Below are positions 31,345 through 43,104 of a DNA stretch of 64,000 nt, piece by piece (the first letter of the stretch is position 1; each line of letters starts with the position of its first letter). The notes beneath the pieces are model-generated. The model made no database searches and had not been told where the DNA came from. It was given only the letters and a program-made list of their open reading frames with translations. Source of the DNA: Mesostigma viride (Eukaryota; Streptophyta; Mesostigmatophyceae; Mesostigmatales; Mesostigmataceae); assembly GCA_009746045.1 (NCBI GenBank), contig RPFO01000050.1:889451-953450 (forward strand). The letters are read 5' to 3'. Position numbers and translations under genes: made by a program.

Positions 31345-33130
31345 GTCCCCGCAATACCGAATATGATACAACGCACTGATAGCGCTAATGTGGAATGTGG
31401 TAGCGCGGTCCATGCGGACCATACGTTAAACAACCATTGCCACACCCCGCTCACTTGGCAGTAGAGAAAGCGGTGCTCAATTGTTTCCGAGGGGAAGGTG
31501 CACAAGCATGTCGCATCGTGGTGAAACCGACTGTTGAGGGTCGCGTTTACCCCAATTGCCCTGTGCAGTAAAAGATGTTGAATGTCGGTCGCTCTGCGGT
31601 CCACCAAGGCCTAGGGGTGATCGACCGCCAGGGTGATAAGTTTAATCCAACTGTAACCAGGCCATTGAAAGCCCCATCGGGGGCGGTCAGGGTGGAGCTT
31701 ATGGTTCTCGTGCAATAAAATGTCATAACCCCATTCTGCCGTGTACTCGTAAAGACATTTGCTGACCCTAGACATCCCCTTGTTCAGGGTCCAGCCAAAT
31801 TCCAGGGGGTCGATCCAATGGTAGAGTATCCAACCTCGTATTGCCTATGTGTAACCAAGTGATTGCGGGCCTCCGCCGGGGTCGTGGGGTCCGGAGCCCT
31901 GGAACATGCAGGACCTTGATATTAACCACGGGACCATCCGGATACGGTGACTGACATTGGTGGGCTGGAAGACATACACATAATGTCGCCAACTGATTGA
32001 GGCAACCATTGTCAGTGGCCGGGAAGGATGTCGGCCACCTGGACTTGAATTCCCGCCGGAGGTAACACTCCCCGGACCAGACCTTTGCATGTGGGTGTGA
32101 TCCCGTCTGGGTAAAAACTGATCCAATCACCCGGTTGGAGGGCCTTGCGTGGGGCCATCATCAGAGCATGCCATGTAGCTGGGATGGCCTAGATGAGGAT
32201 GTTCCAAGTGTGTAGCGATGGCATGTTTTGCACCTCAGTGCTCATTAACTTCAGTATATGCCAGTAACCGATATCTGTCCCCCTGCCAGGCGTAGAGATC
32301 AAGCACTCTCACAATAGGGGGTGATGCGCACAGGAAGCCAGCATAAGGGTTGTGCCCATGTAACGTGCCCAAGGGCTTGCGCGCATTGTCCACAATCAAA
32401 TCATTGAAATAAAGGATCTGTCGTGCAACCTCCGCACGAGTGGTGGGAAAAACGAGGCGCCCAGGTTTGAGCTTGTTATAACCTAACCATAGGCGTGACC
32501 AGTACCATGGGAGCGGCCCTTGTATGATATCAGTGTGCAGCCAAGGACTCCAGCGTCAAGGTGCCATGATGTGCCATTAGCATGGGTGTAAATAGCTGAG
32601 AGGGACTCTTTTGCCAACATGCAGCTAGGGTGCGTATTCACTTCCATGTACACGCTGATCACTTGTTTAGCATACATCATCGACCACAATTGCCATTGTA
32701 TGTTGTGTAGCCCTATAGTAGACCACCGTGCAACCATATCCCGGCTGATCCAGACATGTACCGTGTGAGATATCAAACCTTTCTGTTTCCAAACAAAATT
32801 GCTGCCTATGCGTTGGATAAGCTGTATGGTATGATCGTTGGGAAGGTGTGCCAGACAGTAGTATAAAACCTTGGAGAACAAGAGTTGGTCGACGATCAGT
32901 GATTTTCCTCGTAAGCTCATCCGCTGGACGCCACCCCACCGCCCTGCCGTGAGGAGCACTCCTTTGGCACTGCCTGCAAGCGGGAAGCCCTGCAGACGAG
33001 GGTCGTGCTGGTGGAGCCAAAACAATCCTGCGTACGTGTGCCAGTAGGAACAAGATGGGGGACATACAATCTCCTTGTGGGAGGGATCTTGAGTTGTGGC
33101 CAAGTGCAGATTTGTGACCGTTTTATGCAA
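31345..33130 (-). pseudogene. LINE (non-LTR retrotransposon) ORF2 C-terminal remnants
   Basis: 33130-32483 reads like the region after the RT palm (MSLRGKSLIVDQLLFSKVLY, then HLPNDHTIQLIQRI), matching the common LSLRGRxLVxNxLLLSKLWY pattern. 31607-31345 carries a zf-RVT-type finger (CLCTFPSETIEHRFLYC, then VWQWLF). Frames between are broken. The frame at 31345 continues at 14755 once the LTR element is removed. No endonuclease or RT palm is present, so the copy is internally deleted. Confidence 0.72.
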
Positions 33131-33594
33131 CGCGACTTCTGAATTTTGTGAAATGTGGTGATATATATGTAAGAGGTTGTTAATTAATTAATGGATTAAA
33201 CTCGTGCTGACCCGTTGGGGAGTCACGGAGCACCGGCGAAGTGTGCACAACAGGAGAAAGGGCAGAGACCCCCAGTCTCCTTCATGCCAAAGGCATGCCA
33301 CAGCTGCATTCGGGCACGCTAGCTAAACGGAAACGCTAACGATCCGGCAATCTGTGGGTGCAATAAGACCCATGTGAGCATGACATAACATGGAGCGTGG
33401 GCGAGTAAACTGATCATAGCCAAGACGTAGCATGGCTGTACAACAAGGACTAAGCTAAGGCTACATGGCTGGTTGTGTACCGTGCGTTAGCGGTGCACGT
33501 GACTAGGTATGTTGGCACGGCTAGGCAAACGTTCTAAGCATGGCTGCCATGGCGGCAGTGACAACCAATGGATACAAGCTAGGGCTATTAGCTA

Positions 33595-35190
33595 GTCTAG
33601 CCCGCGGCCGGGGGGCGTCCACATCTTGTGGTTGATGACATCAGGTCCCCGCCCCTCCAGTACACCTTGGGCTTCTGGGGGTCCTGCTTGTGGCGGAGGT
33701 ACTCCGGCCACAGGTCGCGTCGCTGCTGCATGCTGCTGAGCGGGGGTCAGGTCGTCGTCCAGCGTCCAGGTGAGGTCGTGCAACCGCTTGCCACGAGAGA
33801 GGAACCGCTGCTTGTCCTCACGGGATCGAGGGGAAGGTGAGCAGAACTGGTGGGGGAGCCGCCTTAATTGTCCCGTGAGTGGGGAAGGCGGTGACACCCA
33901 CGCAGTTCTACCTCACCTAACAGGCCCATGAGGGTAAGGAGCAGTTCTACCTCACCTAACAGGCCCATGAGGGTAAGGAGCTGGTCCTTGAGCTCGTCGG
34001 CAAGGGAGGTTGACGTCTCATGCACTTGGCTTCTGGGGGAAACGACGCAGCACCACTCGGCACTCGCGGCGAGCGCGGTCGGTGGCCTCCCGTTGGTTGG
34101 CCTGGCGGTGGTCCTCCAGCTCCTGGAGCCTCGTGGCGATGGCGTCGGTGGTGGAGGCGGTCGCTGACCGCAGCAGGTCCGCATAGGAGAGGGGCGGGAG
34201 GTCGCCATGCAGCATCCAGCCGGGGTGGCTGGGATGCGATGGTGGCCGTCTGCTCCGGCGCTATCTTTTGGACCTGTGAGGCCAGGGCCTCGGTGTGAGC
34301 GGTGATGGCTTCAAGCTTCTTCATGAGCACGCCGCACTTGCCCTCCACCTGGTTGAGGCGAGAGACAAGTGCAGCGTGCATTTCAGATGCCTGCGCCGCG
34401 GTGTGCAGCGCCGTGAAATGGGGGTGTAGCTTGTGGACGACCTTGGTTTCCACATTGGAGACCCGGGCCTCCACCGTGTTGAGCGTCGTGTTCAGCGAGG
34501 TCAGCTTCTCGGCCAACGGCCAGGTCACGTGCTCCTCCATGCGCAGCACTGCTCGGATGTCATCCTTGCAGAGGGAGGAAGCCGATGTGGCTGTCGGCCG
34601 CGCAGGCTGGGCTGGGGTGCGGATCCTGGCGACAATTTCGCTCGATCATAGGTAGCTGGAAGTAGCTGCACATGATGGCGATGCGGTGGTTGAGCTCTGG
34701 CCTGGCAAGGAACGCCTCCAGGTCGTCGGCGGGGATGGGCCCTACGGCCCCATGGAGCTTGCGTTCGTGTGATAAGAAACGCACTATTTTGGCGCATTCG
34801 TCTTTGGTCAGTTCCAGCCAGTTGGTGAAAGAAAAGCATTCGTAATCTGGTAGGTACTTACGCCATTTGGGTTCGTGGCAGGGTTTCTTGGGCTCGGGCG
34901 AGGCGCTGGGCGATGGGTTTGCTGGCGGTGGGTTGGCAGGCCCAGACGGCTGGGCAAGGACGATGGCGAGTGCATGGGTTGGGCTGGGAGCCGGCAAGCT
35001 CGATCCTTTTCCAAACCCCGTTTTGCTTTTGGGGTCGTCATAGCTGCTAATTGTCACGTGCGTAACTTTGGTAATACTGCGTTTCAGCCGTAACCGATTA
35101 TACAGGCGTGTGCGTCTCAAAAAAGCGCATCGAATGCAAGTGGTCTGACCGAATTTGGGGCTCAGACGCAAAAGATCTCAGCTTTGCCGT
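33595..35190 (-). pseudogene. LINE ORF1-like protein, frameshifted
   Basis: N-terminal segment (35171-34560) with Pro/Ser linker and KWRKYLPDYECFSFTNWLEL, then a coiled coil (34549 to about 34220: LNTTLNTVEARVSNVETKVV), then LQELEDHRQANQREATDRAR with RRECRVVLRRFPQ, then near the end KQRFLSRGKRLHDLTWTLDD. A 39-bp direct duplication lies near 33914-33985. The closing motif recurs at 42140-42200, so this is a repeat family. No RNA-binding domain was identified with certainty. Confidence 0.6.
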
Positions 35191-35199
35191 CAGCCATAC

Positions 35200-36007
35200 T
35201 GTTAGGGATATTATATCCACCTGGCCACAATATATCCCAGCCTGATTTATTTCTTGTTGGATTTATTCCATATGGACTGGGAATTTGATAGCTTTGATAA
35301 GCTAGATGAATTGGGCTCAATGAGCTGATCAATATTCATGTGCCATAGTCCTATACTTGGACATGGATGACTTGTAACTGGAGTCAGCCTAGTAGCATCA
35401 CGTATTTGATTGACAAGTGGTGCTATGGCCTATTGGACAAGTGTTTGGTCCATGAGCTGACAAATGTTGGAAGCTCATGATGACACATGTAATGACTTAC
35501 ATGATGACAAGTGGGTAGACTCATTGTATGACACTTGTCACTCCAAGGAGAAGAGATGTGTCACTTTATTAATCATGTTATGTGGCACATTATTACGTAG
35601 ACACTTGGCATCTAGCTATTATGCCAGCTCATTGGATCATGTCTAGAATGTTCTAGGAATGTTCTAAGAATATGCCAGGAATATTCCTGGAATATACTGA
35701 GAATATGCTGGGAATATGCTAGGAATATGCTAGGATGTTTCTACAAGCTTCTGTGATGATGTCATTGCTGATGTCATCCTTCCTAGCCTAAAAGTTATAA
35801 AAGGAAACTGCCCCCTAAGGGCAGGTACCTCCATTCAACCTCCATTCAAGCTCTTCTCCAACTATTATATTCTAATAAAGCCATTTATTCTTCCACGTAA
35901 ATTGTCTTCAACCTCTCTTTCTTTCAGCACCTGCAAGGTGTGTGGGTAGCAAGGCCAAGCACAAGGCATTGTGTAAAACCCATTAGTTTCCTCTCCCAAT
36001 CCAAACA
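35200..36007 (+). repeat. 5' LTR (808 bp)
   Basis: TGTTAGGGATAT...CCAATCCAAACA. Includes a TATA-like TTATAAAAGG (35796-35805) and AATAAAGCC (35875-35883), a plausible promoter and polyadenylation pair. A 60-codon ORF inside (from 35464) is incidental. Confidence 0.96.
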
Positions 36008-36019
36008 TGGTATCGGAGC
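36008..36019 (+). other. Primer binding site (initiator Met tRNA type)
   Basis: TGGTATCGGAGC begins immediately after the 5' LTR. It matches the plant and algal tRNA-iMet 3'-end complement TGGTATCAGAGC with one mismatch. Confidence 0.9.
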
Positions 36020-37260
36020 TGATGGTTCATGGTCTTTCAGCCTTTGCCTGGCGAGCATTATTTTCTTCCCACCTCGAGGACGAGGTGTGCTTGCATCGCC
36101 GGCACTTTCGTTGGAGTTTCGCCTTTGCGCGAGTCTGGCCACGGCCGTTGTAGTCCGCCAAGCCATTTACGAGGACAGCGCAGCTAGCACTTGGTGCCGC
36201 TGGCGTTGCTGCCAGCAGACCTGGATTCGGTGTGTTGCATATATTTGCGTAAAACAGATTCGTGAGCACACCCGCAGCTGCCAGTGTGCATGGTGTGCAA
36301 GCGTTGACGCTGGATGCCTGAAGTCCGTGTTTGGTTCTGGGCGGGGACAGCCAACTTTTTTATTTTTTTGACGACAGCAAATTGTTTGTTCCGGATGCTG
36401 ATTCCGCTGCTGGCACAGTGAGCCGTGAGGATTCAAGCCCATTTTCGCAGAGTCTACGAGCTGATATCGCCTTCTATGGCAAGCGGCATTGATCCGCTAG
36501 ACTATTATACTCGACTTTTTATGTCGAGCGCCCAGTGCCTGCCCGAGAGCCACGTGCCGTGAGCCCAGTGCCGGGAGAGCCCGTAAGAGCCGCTGAGCCA
36601 GGAGCCGCCGAGCCAAGGAGCCTAGAGCCAAGAGCCAGGGGGTGTATGAGCCGAGCGCCTTTTGTCGAGATCTCGTTGATAATCAGTTCGGATTTTTTAT
36701 GACCTGCCGGCCATTGTTTTTTGTCATAGTTGAGCTAGTCCTTTGTTGGCCGTTGACCTGAAAGGACCTTCTCCTTGAGGGGGGGTGCCTGATTCCCCAT
36801 ATTTCTTGCTGGTACTGAGTTTGAACCTCCTTATCCCCACCATGGTTAGCCGTGTAAGGGGGGTATGCCAGGGTGTTTTGTACCCGGCTATCCTACCTAG
36901 TTATTGAGGGGGGAGAGGAAGGAGTGTCATGTTTCTTTTGAGCACGCATGAGCTGTGCAAGGGGGGTGTCTGAGGTTATGCCCACCTCTTGCCGTGTATT
37001 TATGCTAGGTAGTCTAGCCGTGTGCTATTCCAACTTATCGCATCACATTTTATATAGTGGCGAGTGAGATATTTAGTGCCGATGGTCCTATTCCGGCACT
37101 GAGCGTGCAATATGTGTGGCGATAATTAGAGTGGCCGTACCTATGTCCACGTCATGATGCGCCTGCACCTGTGCGCATGGTATCGGAGGTTTGTTACTGA
37201 GGAACAAGAAGACCACTGTGAACCCAGAGACATCCAGTTCCATTGGCGACTGAAGACACC

Positions 37261-38676
37261 ATGGCTACCAAGGAAGCGTGCTACAAGCAATTCCGGGCAA
37301 CAAGCAAGTCCATCACAACGTTTGATGGGCGGTCTCTGAGGAAATGGGAAGAAATCAAGGCTGTGTTGAAGGCCTTAGCATCGGCCTATTGTGACCTGGT
37401 CAAGGTCCTAACTGGAGAGGAGGATTCGCTAAATGAGGTCAAGACTGCGCTGCTGGAGGCGGAGGAGCTACTGCACGGAAGGCGTTCTGCTCAAGCAAAG
37501 AAGGAGGGCTCCCCTAACGGCCAGGTTTTCCACACTACTACGAAGAAAAGTGGAGGAAAGAGGCGGTGCAATTACTGCAAGAAGGCCGGGCACGTGGACA
37601 CCCAGTGCTGGGAGAAGCATCCGGAGCTGAAGCAAGAACGCAAGAACAAGGCAACGCGACGGAACCAAGCGAGAAAGGAGCACTCACCAGGTGCCAGCGA
37701 GGCGCGTATCACCGAGGAGGCTGCGGAGCGGTCCGGCTTCGTCTTCGCCACCATCGCCGAGTCGCCATCGCCGTCGGATGCTGCTGCACTCACGCAGTAT
37801 GAAAAGAAAGCACCGACCAGCTGGGTGCTGGATTCCGCAGCGAGCTGTCACATGACGCCATGCCCGTCGGATTTCGTGTGCCTGCACCCTCACAACAGGG
37901 AAATCGCCGGCTCAGGCGGCAAACTGAAGGCGACAGCCATCGGGACTGTCAAGCTGAAGCTGCCGGGCCAGGAGGCAGACGTGCACCTCCAAAACGCGCT
38001 GCTCGTTCCAAAGCTGAGCACCCGACTTTTATCTGTCGGCCAGCTCGTCAAGGATGGCCACAACGTCGACCTCGCCAAGCGGGTTGCTGTGCTGGACAGC
38101 AGGCCCTGCAGCATCGTGACGAGGAACAACGCCTACTTTTTGCCCGCGCGCGGTGCGGACGCAGCGATGGACGCCATCCCAGAGCTGAAATCGTCGGCGA
38201 CGAGCTTCAAGAACGACGCTGCCTGTCAAGGGCAGAAAATGGCGAGCAGCGAGCGCAGCATCTCACGTGCCTCGGGACACGCGGCGGAGTGGCTGGCCGT
38301 GGGCCTAACGGTCATACTGGCCATGCTTGCCCGTGTATGCGGGATCGGGGGCGGCCTACTGGGCATTACTCGCACACTGCGTGGCTTTTTATACTCTGCG
38401 CCGGCCCAGTGGAAGTTCACGCCAATTCGAGAAGTTTCCAGCGCAATGGAGAAGTCCGTGTCAGACGCTGAAGTACTTCCAGAAACCGCGGTCCAGAACA
38501 GCCCAGTGCATGCGGAGGGCGTTGTCGCCGCCAGCATACCAGGTGACACTGGTGCTAGTAACCCAAGTCCGGCGACCAGACCAAAGGCGCGGCGCTCGAA
38601 CGCTGCCAGCCTAACTGAGGGGGAACAAATTCGTGACGCGAGGGCGAAATCGACCAAGCTGCCAAATTTTTTTTAA
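37261..38676 (+). CDS. Truncated Gag with CCHC knuckle, aspartic protease and a membrane-segment tail
   Basis: Start taken at the first ATG (MATKEACYKQF). Residues 1-90 keep only the end of a Copia Gag. CNYCKKAGHVDTQC (CX2CX4HX4C) lies near 103-116. The protease has the Copia signature WVLDSAASCHMT (D-S-A in place of D-S-G), then LLVPKLSTRLLSVGQL. Instead of an integrase, the ORF continues with a hydrophobic segment (WLAVGLTVILAMLARVCG) and a charged Ser/Ala-rich tail ending in a run of Phe. Gag would package RNA. The tail is not a known Copia domain and may be captured sequence. Confidence 0.82.
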   Translation: MATKEACYKQFRATSKSITTFDGRSLRKWEEIKAVLKALASAYCDLVKVLTGEEDSLNEVKTALLEAEELLHGRRSAQAKKEGSPNGQVFHTTTKKSGGKRRCNYCKKAGHVDTQCWEKHPELKQERKNKATRRNQARKEHSPGASEARITEEAAERSGFVFATIAESPSPSDAAALTQYEKKAPTSWVLDSAASCHMTPCPSDFVCLHPHNREIAGSGGKLKATAIGTVKLKLPGQEADVHLQNALLVPKLSTRLLSVGQLVKDGHNVDLAKRVAVLDSRPCSIVTRNNAYFLPARGADAAMDAIPELKSSATSFKNDAACQGQKMASSERSISRASGHAAEWLAVGLTVILAMLARVCGIGGGLLGITRTLRGFLYSAPAQWKFTPIREVSSAMEKSVSDAEVLPETAVQNSPVHAEGVVAASIPGDTGASNPSPATRPKARRSNAASLTEGEQIRDARAKSTKLPNFF

Positions 38677-40061
38677 GTCCTGGACTGCCAAGTCCGGTGC
38701 TGGCGCGAGGCCTCGAGCGAGCCGACCACGTCGTGGACAGCGACCTGTCAGCCAAAGTGCGGTCAAGCACCAACGGTCAAGTCGACTGCAAAATGCTGCC
38801 AAGGCATCACGTCGGTCAGTTGACGGTGTTCGGCCAGGCCATGGCATTTGCAATTGCGCTAGCTGCAACGACCCTTGGAAATTGTCGCCCAGGATGCACA
38901 GACCCCACTCCTCAAGGTTGCCCTAATGTTTTGTCTGTGGGAAATTAACTTGTATGTCGACTTTTGTGTCGTGTTTGCTGGAAATTGTGAGGCGCCGTAA
39001 GCCTGCGTTTTCTGGTTCTTTCTTTGTGTTCTTCCAGCAATTATGTGCTTATTTTGCCATGCGTTCAGTGGCAATGGCCCACGCATTTGGGTATTGTTCC
39101 CACGAGACGTTTTCTACGTACCTGGAGTGTATATCCAGAGTTTTTGCACGCTATTTGTGGCACTAGTCTGCGGCGTAGTGAAGCGCCGTTATATCGTCGT
39201 CTACGACTTGTTTTCGTAAGTTTAAGTGCCTGTGACGCGTGTGTTATTTTGTTTTGTGCTGAGAGCATTGCTTGTATGCAAATGCTTACGTCCTTTGTGT
39301 CGAATTTGGCTGTGCATTTCGGCATAGCCTGTAATGTCGGACGTAATGTTTACTCTCGGGCACTGATTTGTGAATCGTGACCAAGTAATCGTTACTTGTG
39401 TTCGCCTTTGTGGCGGTAATGTTTTGCACGTCCTGTTTTCTTTGCTATGAAGCGCGTTTATCTGTTATGGCCACTGTGTATTGTGTTGAAGGTTGTATTG
39501 CACCTTGTTTGTGTGGCATTTGTTGCCAATATGTTTGTTTGCTCACCCCGTTTATTTGGCGTAAAACGTGATGTTGGTGTCATTTATTTCGTGAGATGGC
39601 ATATTTATGTTGCTCCGTGTGTGTACAGCACGTGTTGTTGCCGTTACCCTACCTCTATACCGTTCGGGTTAGCTCATAGGGACTTTCTTTGTTGGCATGT
39701 GTTGCCGTATCATATGTGTGGGACTGTGTGGCCCTATTGTGTCCATGGGCAGCCGCTTTGAGTGAGGGGGGAATGTCGCATCTAGAGCACTTTTTCCAAC
39801 TAAGGGTTGGGTATCAGCCATCCAGGATTGATGGGCAGCTAGTGCGTTGCTGCTATGGTAGGACACTCATTCGCGTTGCCGGGGGGGGGATCAGTGGCGG
39901 CTCATGACCGCATGTTGGAGCTTCAAGCATTTCACGAGGACGGCATCTTCATTTTCAGTTGCACTATGCTACCAACTGGACGGCATGCTACGAGCATGTG
40001 GTTAAGGGGGGTGTTGAGATTCCACCTACCCAGTCATCTTTTGCTTTGTGCCCATGTGGCT

Positions 40062-40069
40062 AAGGGGGG
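40062..40069 (+). other. Polypurine tract
   Basis: AAGGGGGG lies directly before the 3' LTR TGTTAGGG, as needed to prime second-strand synthesis. Confidence 0.88.
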
Positions 40070-40877
40070 TGTTAGGGATATTATATCCACCTGGCCACAA
40101 TATATCCCAGCCTGATTTATTTCTTGTTGGATTTATTCCATATGGACTGGGAATTTGATAGCTTTGATAAGCTAGATGAATTGGGCTCAATGAGCTGATC
40201 AATATTCATGTGCCATAGTCCTATACTTGGACATGGATGACTTGTAACTGGAGTCAGCCTAGTAGCATCACGTATTTGATTGACAAGTGGTGCTATGGCC
40301 TATTGGACAAGTGTTTGGTCCATGAGCTGACAAATGTTGGAAGCTCATGATGACACATGTAATGACTTACATGATGACAAGTGGGTAGACTCATTGTATG
40401 ACACTTGTCACTCCAAGGAGAAGAGATGTGTCACTTTATTAATCATGTTATGTGGCACATTATTACGTAGACACTTGGCATCTAGCTATTATGCCAGCTC
40501 ATTGGATCATGTCTAGAATGTTCTAGGAATGTTCTAAGAATATGCCAGGAATATTCCTGGAATATACTGAGAATATGCTGGGAATATGCTAGGAATATGC
40601 TAGGATGTTTCTACAAGCTTCTGTGATGATGTCATTGCTGATGTCATCCTTCCTAGCCTAAAAGTTATAAAAGGAAACTGCCCCCTAAGGGCAGGTACCT
40701 CCATTCAACCTCCATTCAAGCTCTTCTCCAACTATTATATTCTAATAAAGCCATTTATTCTTCCACGTAAATTGTCTTCAACCTCTCTTTCTTTCAGCAC
40801 CTGCAAGGTGTGTGGGTAGCAAGGCCAAGCACAAGGCATTGTGTAAAACCCATTAGTTTCCTCTCCCAATCCAAACA
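40070..40877 (+). repeat. 3' LTR (808 bp)
   Basis: Reads the same as 35200-36007 throughout by eye. Outer edge meets CATAC at 40878-40882. Confidence 0.96.
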
Positions 40878-40882
40878 CATAC

Positions 40883-41984
40883 CGCCGTCAGCCATTCTCG
40901 TTGTTGTTGTAATTGCCCACGCCGCACATGGGCAGCAGAGATTTGGAAACGGCCGAGGGCCAAGACACTGAACAGCATGCCATCACAAACGTACAAGAAA
41001 CAAAGATACTCAGCGGGGATATGGACGGTTGCATCATCGGATACACCCGCGTTGGTACCACAGCTTGGTGCGTCCTAGCAAACGATGTTCCGCCAAGTAG
41101 TCAAGAGCCATGCAGATTGTGGGCCGGACTTGAGTTGAGTTGAGTTTATTCCCACGCCGGTGAACCGATAGGGTTATTTACTGGCTGTCCGCGACACTCC
41201 CGGAGCTAGTGTATACAGGGGGGGGGGGAGACCTCCCGGCCCCGCCTACCCCCAAAACTGGGGGGGCGGGGGGTAAAGGGTCAGACCCCCCCCCCCCACC
41301 CACAGACACACAGAAAAGGGGGGGGGGGGTAGGGGGTTTTGGATGCAGACCCCCCCCCCCTGAAAAAAAGGGGGGGGGGGGGGTCGCCAGCCAAATTCTT
41401 TATTTTGGCTAAGGAAGCCGGTCCAAGAACACATCCGTCGCACCCATTCTCCTAGCCCTGGCTATGATGGTAGGCTGAGCACAGCGTGCCTCCAAATTCA
41501 GCCAGGAACAGAACTCCGTTGGGAGTATCTGTAGCACATATATAGCCCTTGAGAAGGGGCATATGGCCTATAATACATTCTAAGCTACTTCCTGCAAGGG
41601 TGGGAATGTAAACAACACGTACTTGCTCTAGGTGCCCCAGGGCACCTGCAGCACCCAGAGTCTCAGGCAACTCCCAGCTAAGGGGAGCCCGTCATAGGTG
41701 GGGAAGATCATCATAGCTATATATACGAAAGCTAGAGCGTGGCATCTCAGCAGAGAGCAGCTCTCTGCATGGGCACAGCTTAACTACATAAAGCTAGGCA
41801 TCATCTGGGGTGGGGCACATCATAGGCACACATGTACATGGCTAAAGAATGCGCGTGGCTTAGCTGGTATAGTGCCTGTAGGAGGCGTACATGTACATGG
41901 CCACGGTCTATCTATTCTACACTACTACTGCTGTATTCCCCTAAGCTGGGGTGTCTGGAGTCGCTGGGGCCGCGGGGGTCGCAT
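40883..41984. other. Intergenic with extreme G/C homopolymer tracts (41219-41385); no gene recognised
   Basis: Before and after the tracts there is no protein resemblance. 41219-41385 alternates runs of 8-12 G with runs of 8-12 C, so it could fold into hairpins or G-quadruplexes and is prone to assembly error. A GAGTTGAGTTGAGTTTATT phrase at 41129 may be a LINE tail. Confidence 0.6.
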
Positions 41985-42240
41985 GCCAGGGCTTGTGGCC
42001 GACGTAGATGGCCGCCCCCTTCCATGCATGCAGTACACCGGCTGCCCCGCCTTGGTCTGCCGGAGCTGGAGGTAGGTCGGCCATAGCTCCCGTCGCCGTT
42101 GTTGCTGCGCCAGGGTCAAGTCAACGTCAAGGGTGAAGAGAGTCTTCTCGAGCCGCTTGCGGCGTCGGAGAAAAGAAATCTTGTCCGCCGGGTTCTTTAA
42201 AGGTGAGAAGGAGCGCCATATAATTGTGGATTCAGCCATA
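41985..42240 (-). pseudogene. LINE ORF1 C-terminal fragment
   Basis: KISFLRRRKRLEKTLFTLDV followed by DLTLAQQQRRRELWPTYLQL parallels KQRFLSRGKRLHDLTWTLDD at 33750. Continues to QTKAGQPVYCMHGRGRPS. A second copy of the same LINE family, directly before the viral block. Confidence 0.65.
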
Positions 42241-42509
42241 ATTGTGGAATTAACTTGGTTAATTAGGAACATAACTCCGTTGGGAGTAAATGTAGCACAT
42301 ATCCCAGAGAAGGGCTAGGCTTCGCGAGGGCTACCCCTCGTTCGTGCGCGTGTTTTGAGCGTCGTAATCGTCGTTCGTGGCGGGACGCGGCAGGCCGTGG
42401 CGGTCGTGGCGGTTCGTGGCGGTCGTGGCGGTTCGTTGCAGGTCGTTGCAGGTCGAGTGTCGGCAGAGGCTGGAGAGGTTGGATGTTCTTCTCTCCGTGT
42501 TTTTGGAGA

Positions 42510-43020
42510 AGTCTATCCACGATCTTGGTCGAGAGAGGTTTCTCGGCGCGTGCCGTTTTTTTTGTCGACGAGAAGGCTATCCACGACCGATGGTCGAGAA
42601 TGTCGGGAGGGGGCGTCTTAAATTTGTTCGATGGTCGGGCGGGGTTTAAGAGGGGGGGAGTTTGGATAGTCTTCTTTTGGTAGTCTTCTTTTTGGGTATG
42701 AAAGGGAAGTATTTTATGGCATAAGGAAAATTTTCAGGGGGGTATAGGGTATAGGGTATAGGGTGCAGGGTATAGGTGGAGTAATAGTTTGGCGGGGGGG
42801 TAAAAAGAAGTCTATCCAAGAGAAGGCTATCCACGACCAACGGGCGAGAGTGGCTGGAGAGGTCGTCTTAAATTTGTTCGGTGGTCGAGCGGGGTTTGCG
42901 AGGGGGTGAGTTTGGATAGTCTTCTCTTTTTTTTCCTGGTGACGGATGCGTGGGCCGGTGTTGGCGGGGGTTTTGTTGGATAGTCTTCTCTTTTTTGGTG
43001 GGTAGAAGGCTATCCAAGTC
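42510..43020. repeat. Interspersed repeat cluster at the viral block's left edge
   Basis: Two about 110-bp direct copies (42570-42678, 42820-42929), each from AGAAGGCTATCCACGACC through CTTAAATTTGTTCG to GTTTGGATAGTCTTCT. Partial copies lie near 42507 and 42979-43020. Each copy's two ends are near-inverted (GGATAGTCTTCT vs AGAAGGCTATCC), so each unit can form a long hairpin. A TATAGGG microsatellite lies at 42740-42775. Possibly viral genome-terminal repeats. Confidence 0.7.
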
Positions 43021-43104
43021 GGGGCCGTGTTGAGAGCGTTCGAGCGTTGCTGTGCGCGCGCGTTTCAAAATTATGTGCGCTTTTTTGTATACGTGTTTCG
43101 CGCG

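Larger units (their letters stand above)
35200..40877 (+). mobile_element. Non-autonomous Copia-type LTR element (TR-GAG-like), recent insertion
   Basis: 808-bp LTRs (35200-36007, 40070-40877), TG...CA ends, apparently identical, flanked by CATAC (35195-35199, 40878-40882). The PBS and PPT directly abut the LTRs. The 4.06 kb interior encodes one ORF (37261-38676) with Gag zinc knuckle and protease. Integrase, RT and RNase H are absent. The non-coding interior consists of a leader (36020-37260, with a second PBS-like TGGTATCGGAGG near 37179) and a 1.4 kb tail (38677-40061). Transposition would depend on enzymes from another element. Such Gag-only LTR elements are known in plants as TR-GAGs. 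Confidence 0.92.

Noticed and set aside
35464-35646. 60-codon ORF present twice (also 40334-40516)
   Set aside because: Lies wholly inside the LTRs of the non-autonomous element; no protein resemblance.
41850-41890. tRNA-like A box (TGGCTTAGCTGGTATAGTGCC)
   Set aside because: No B box or cloverleaf 3' half follows.
42740-42775. Telomere-like TATAGGG repeats
   Set aside because: Only four imperfect copies, differing from TTTAGGG/TTTTAGGG algal telomeres.
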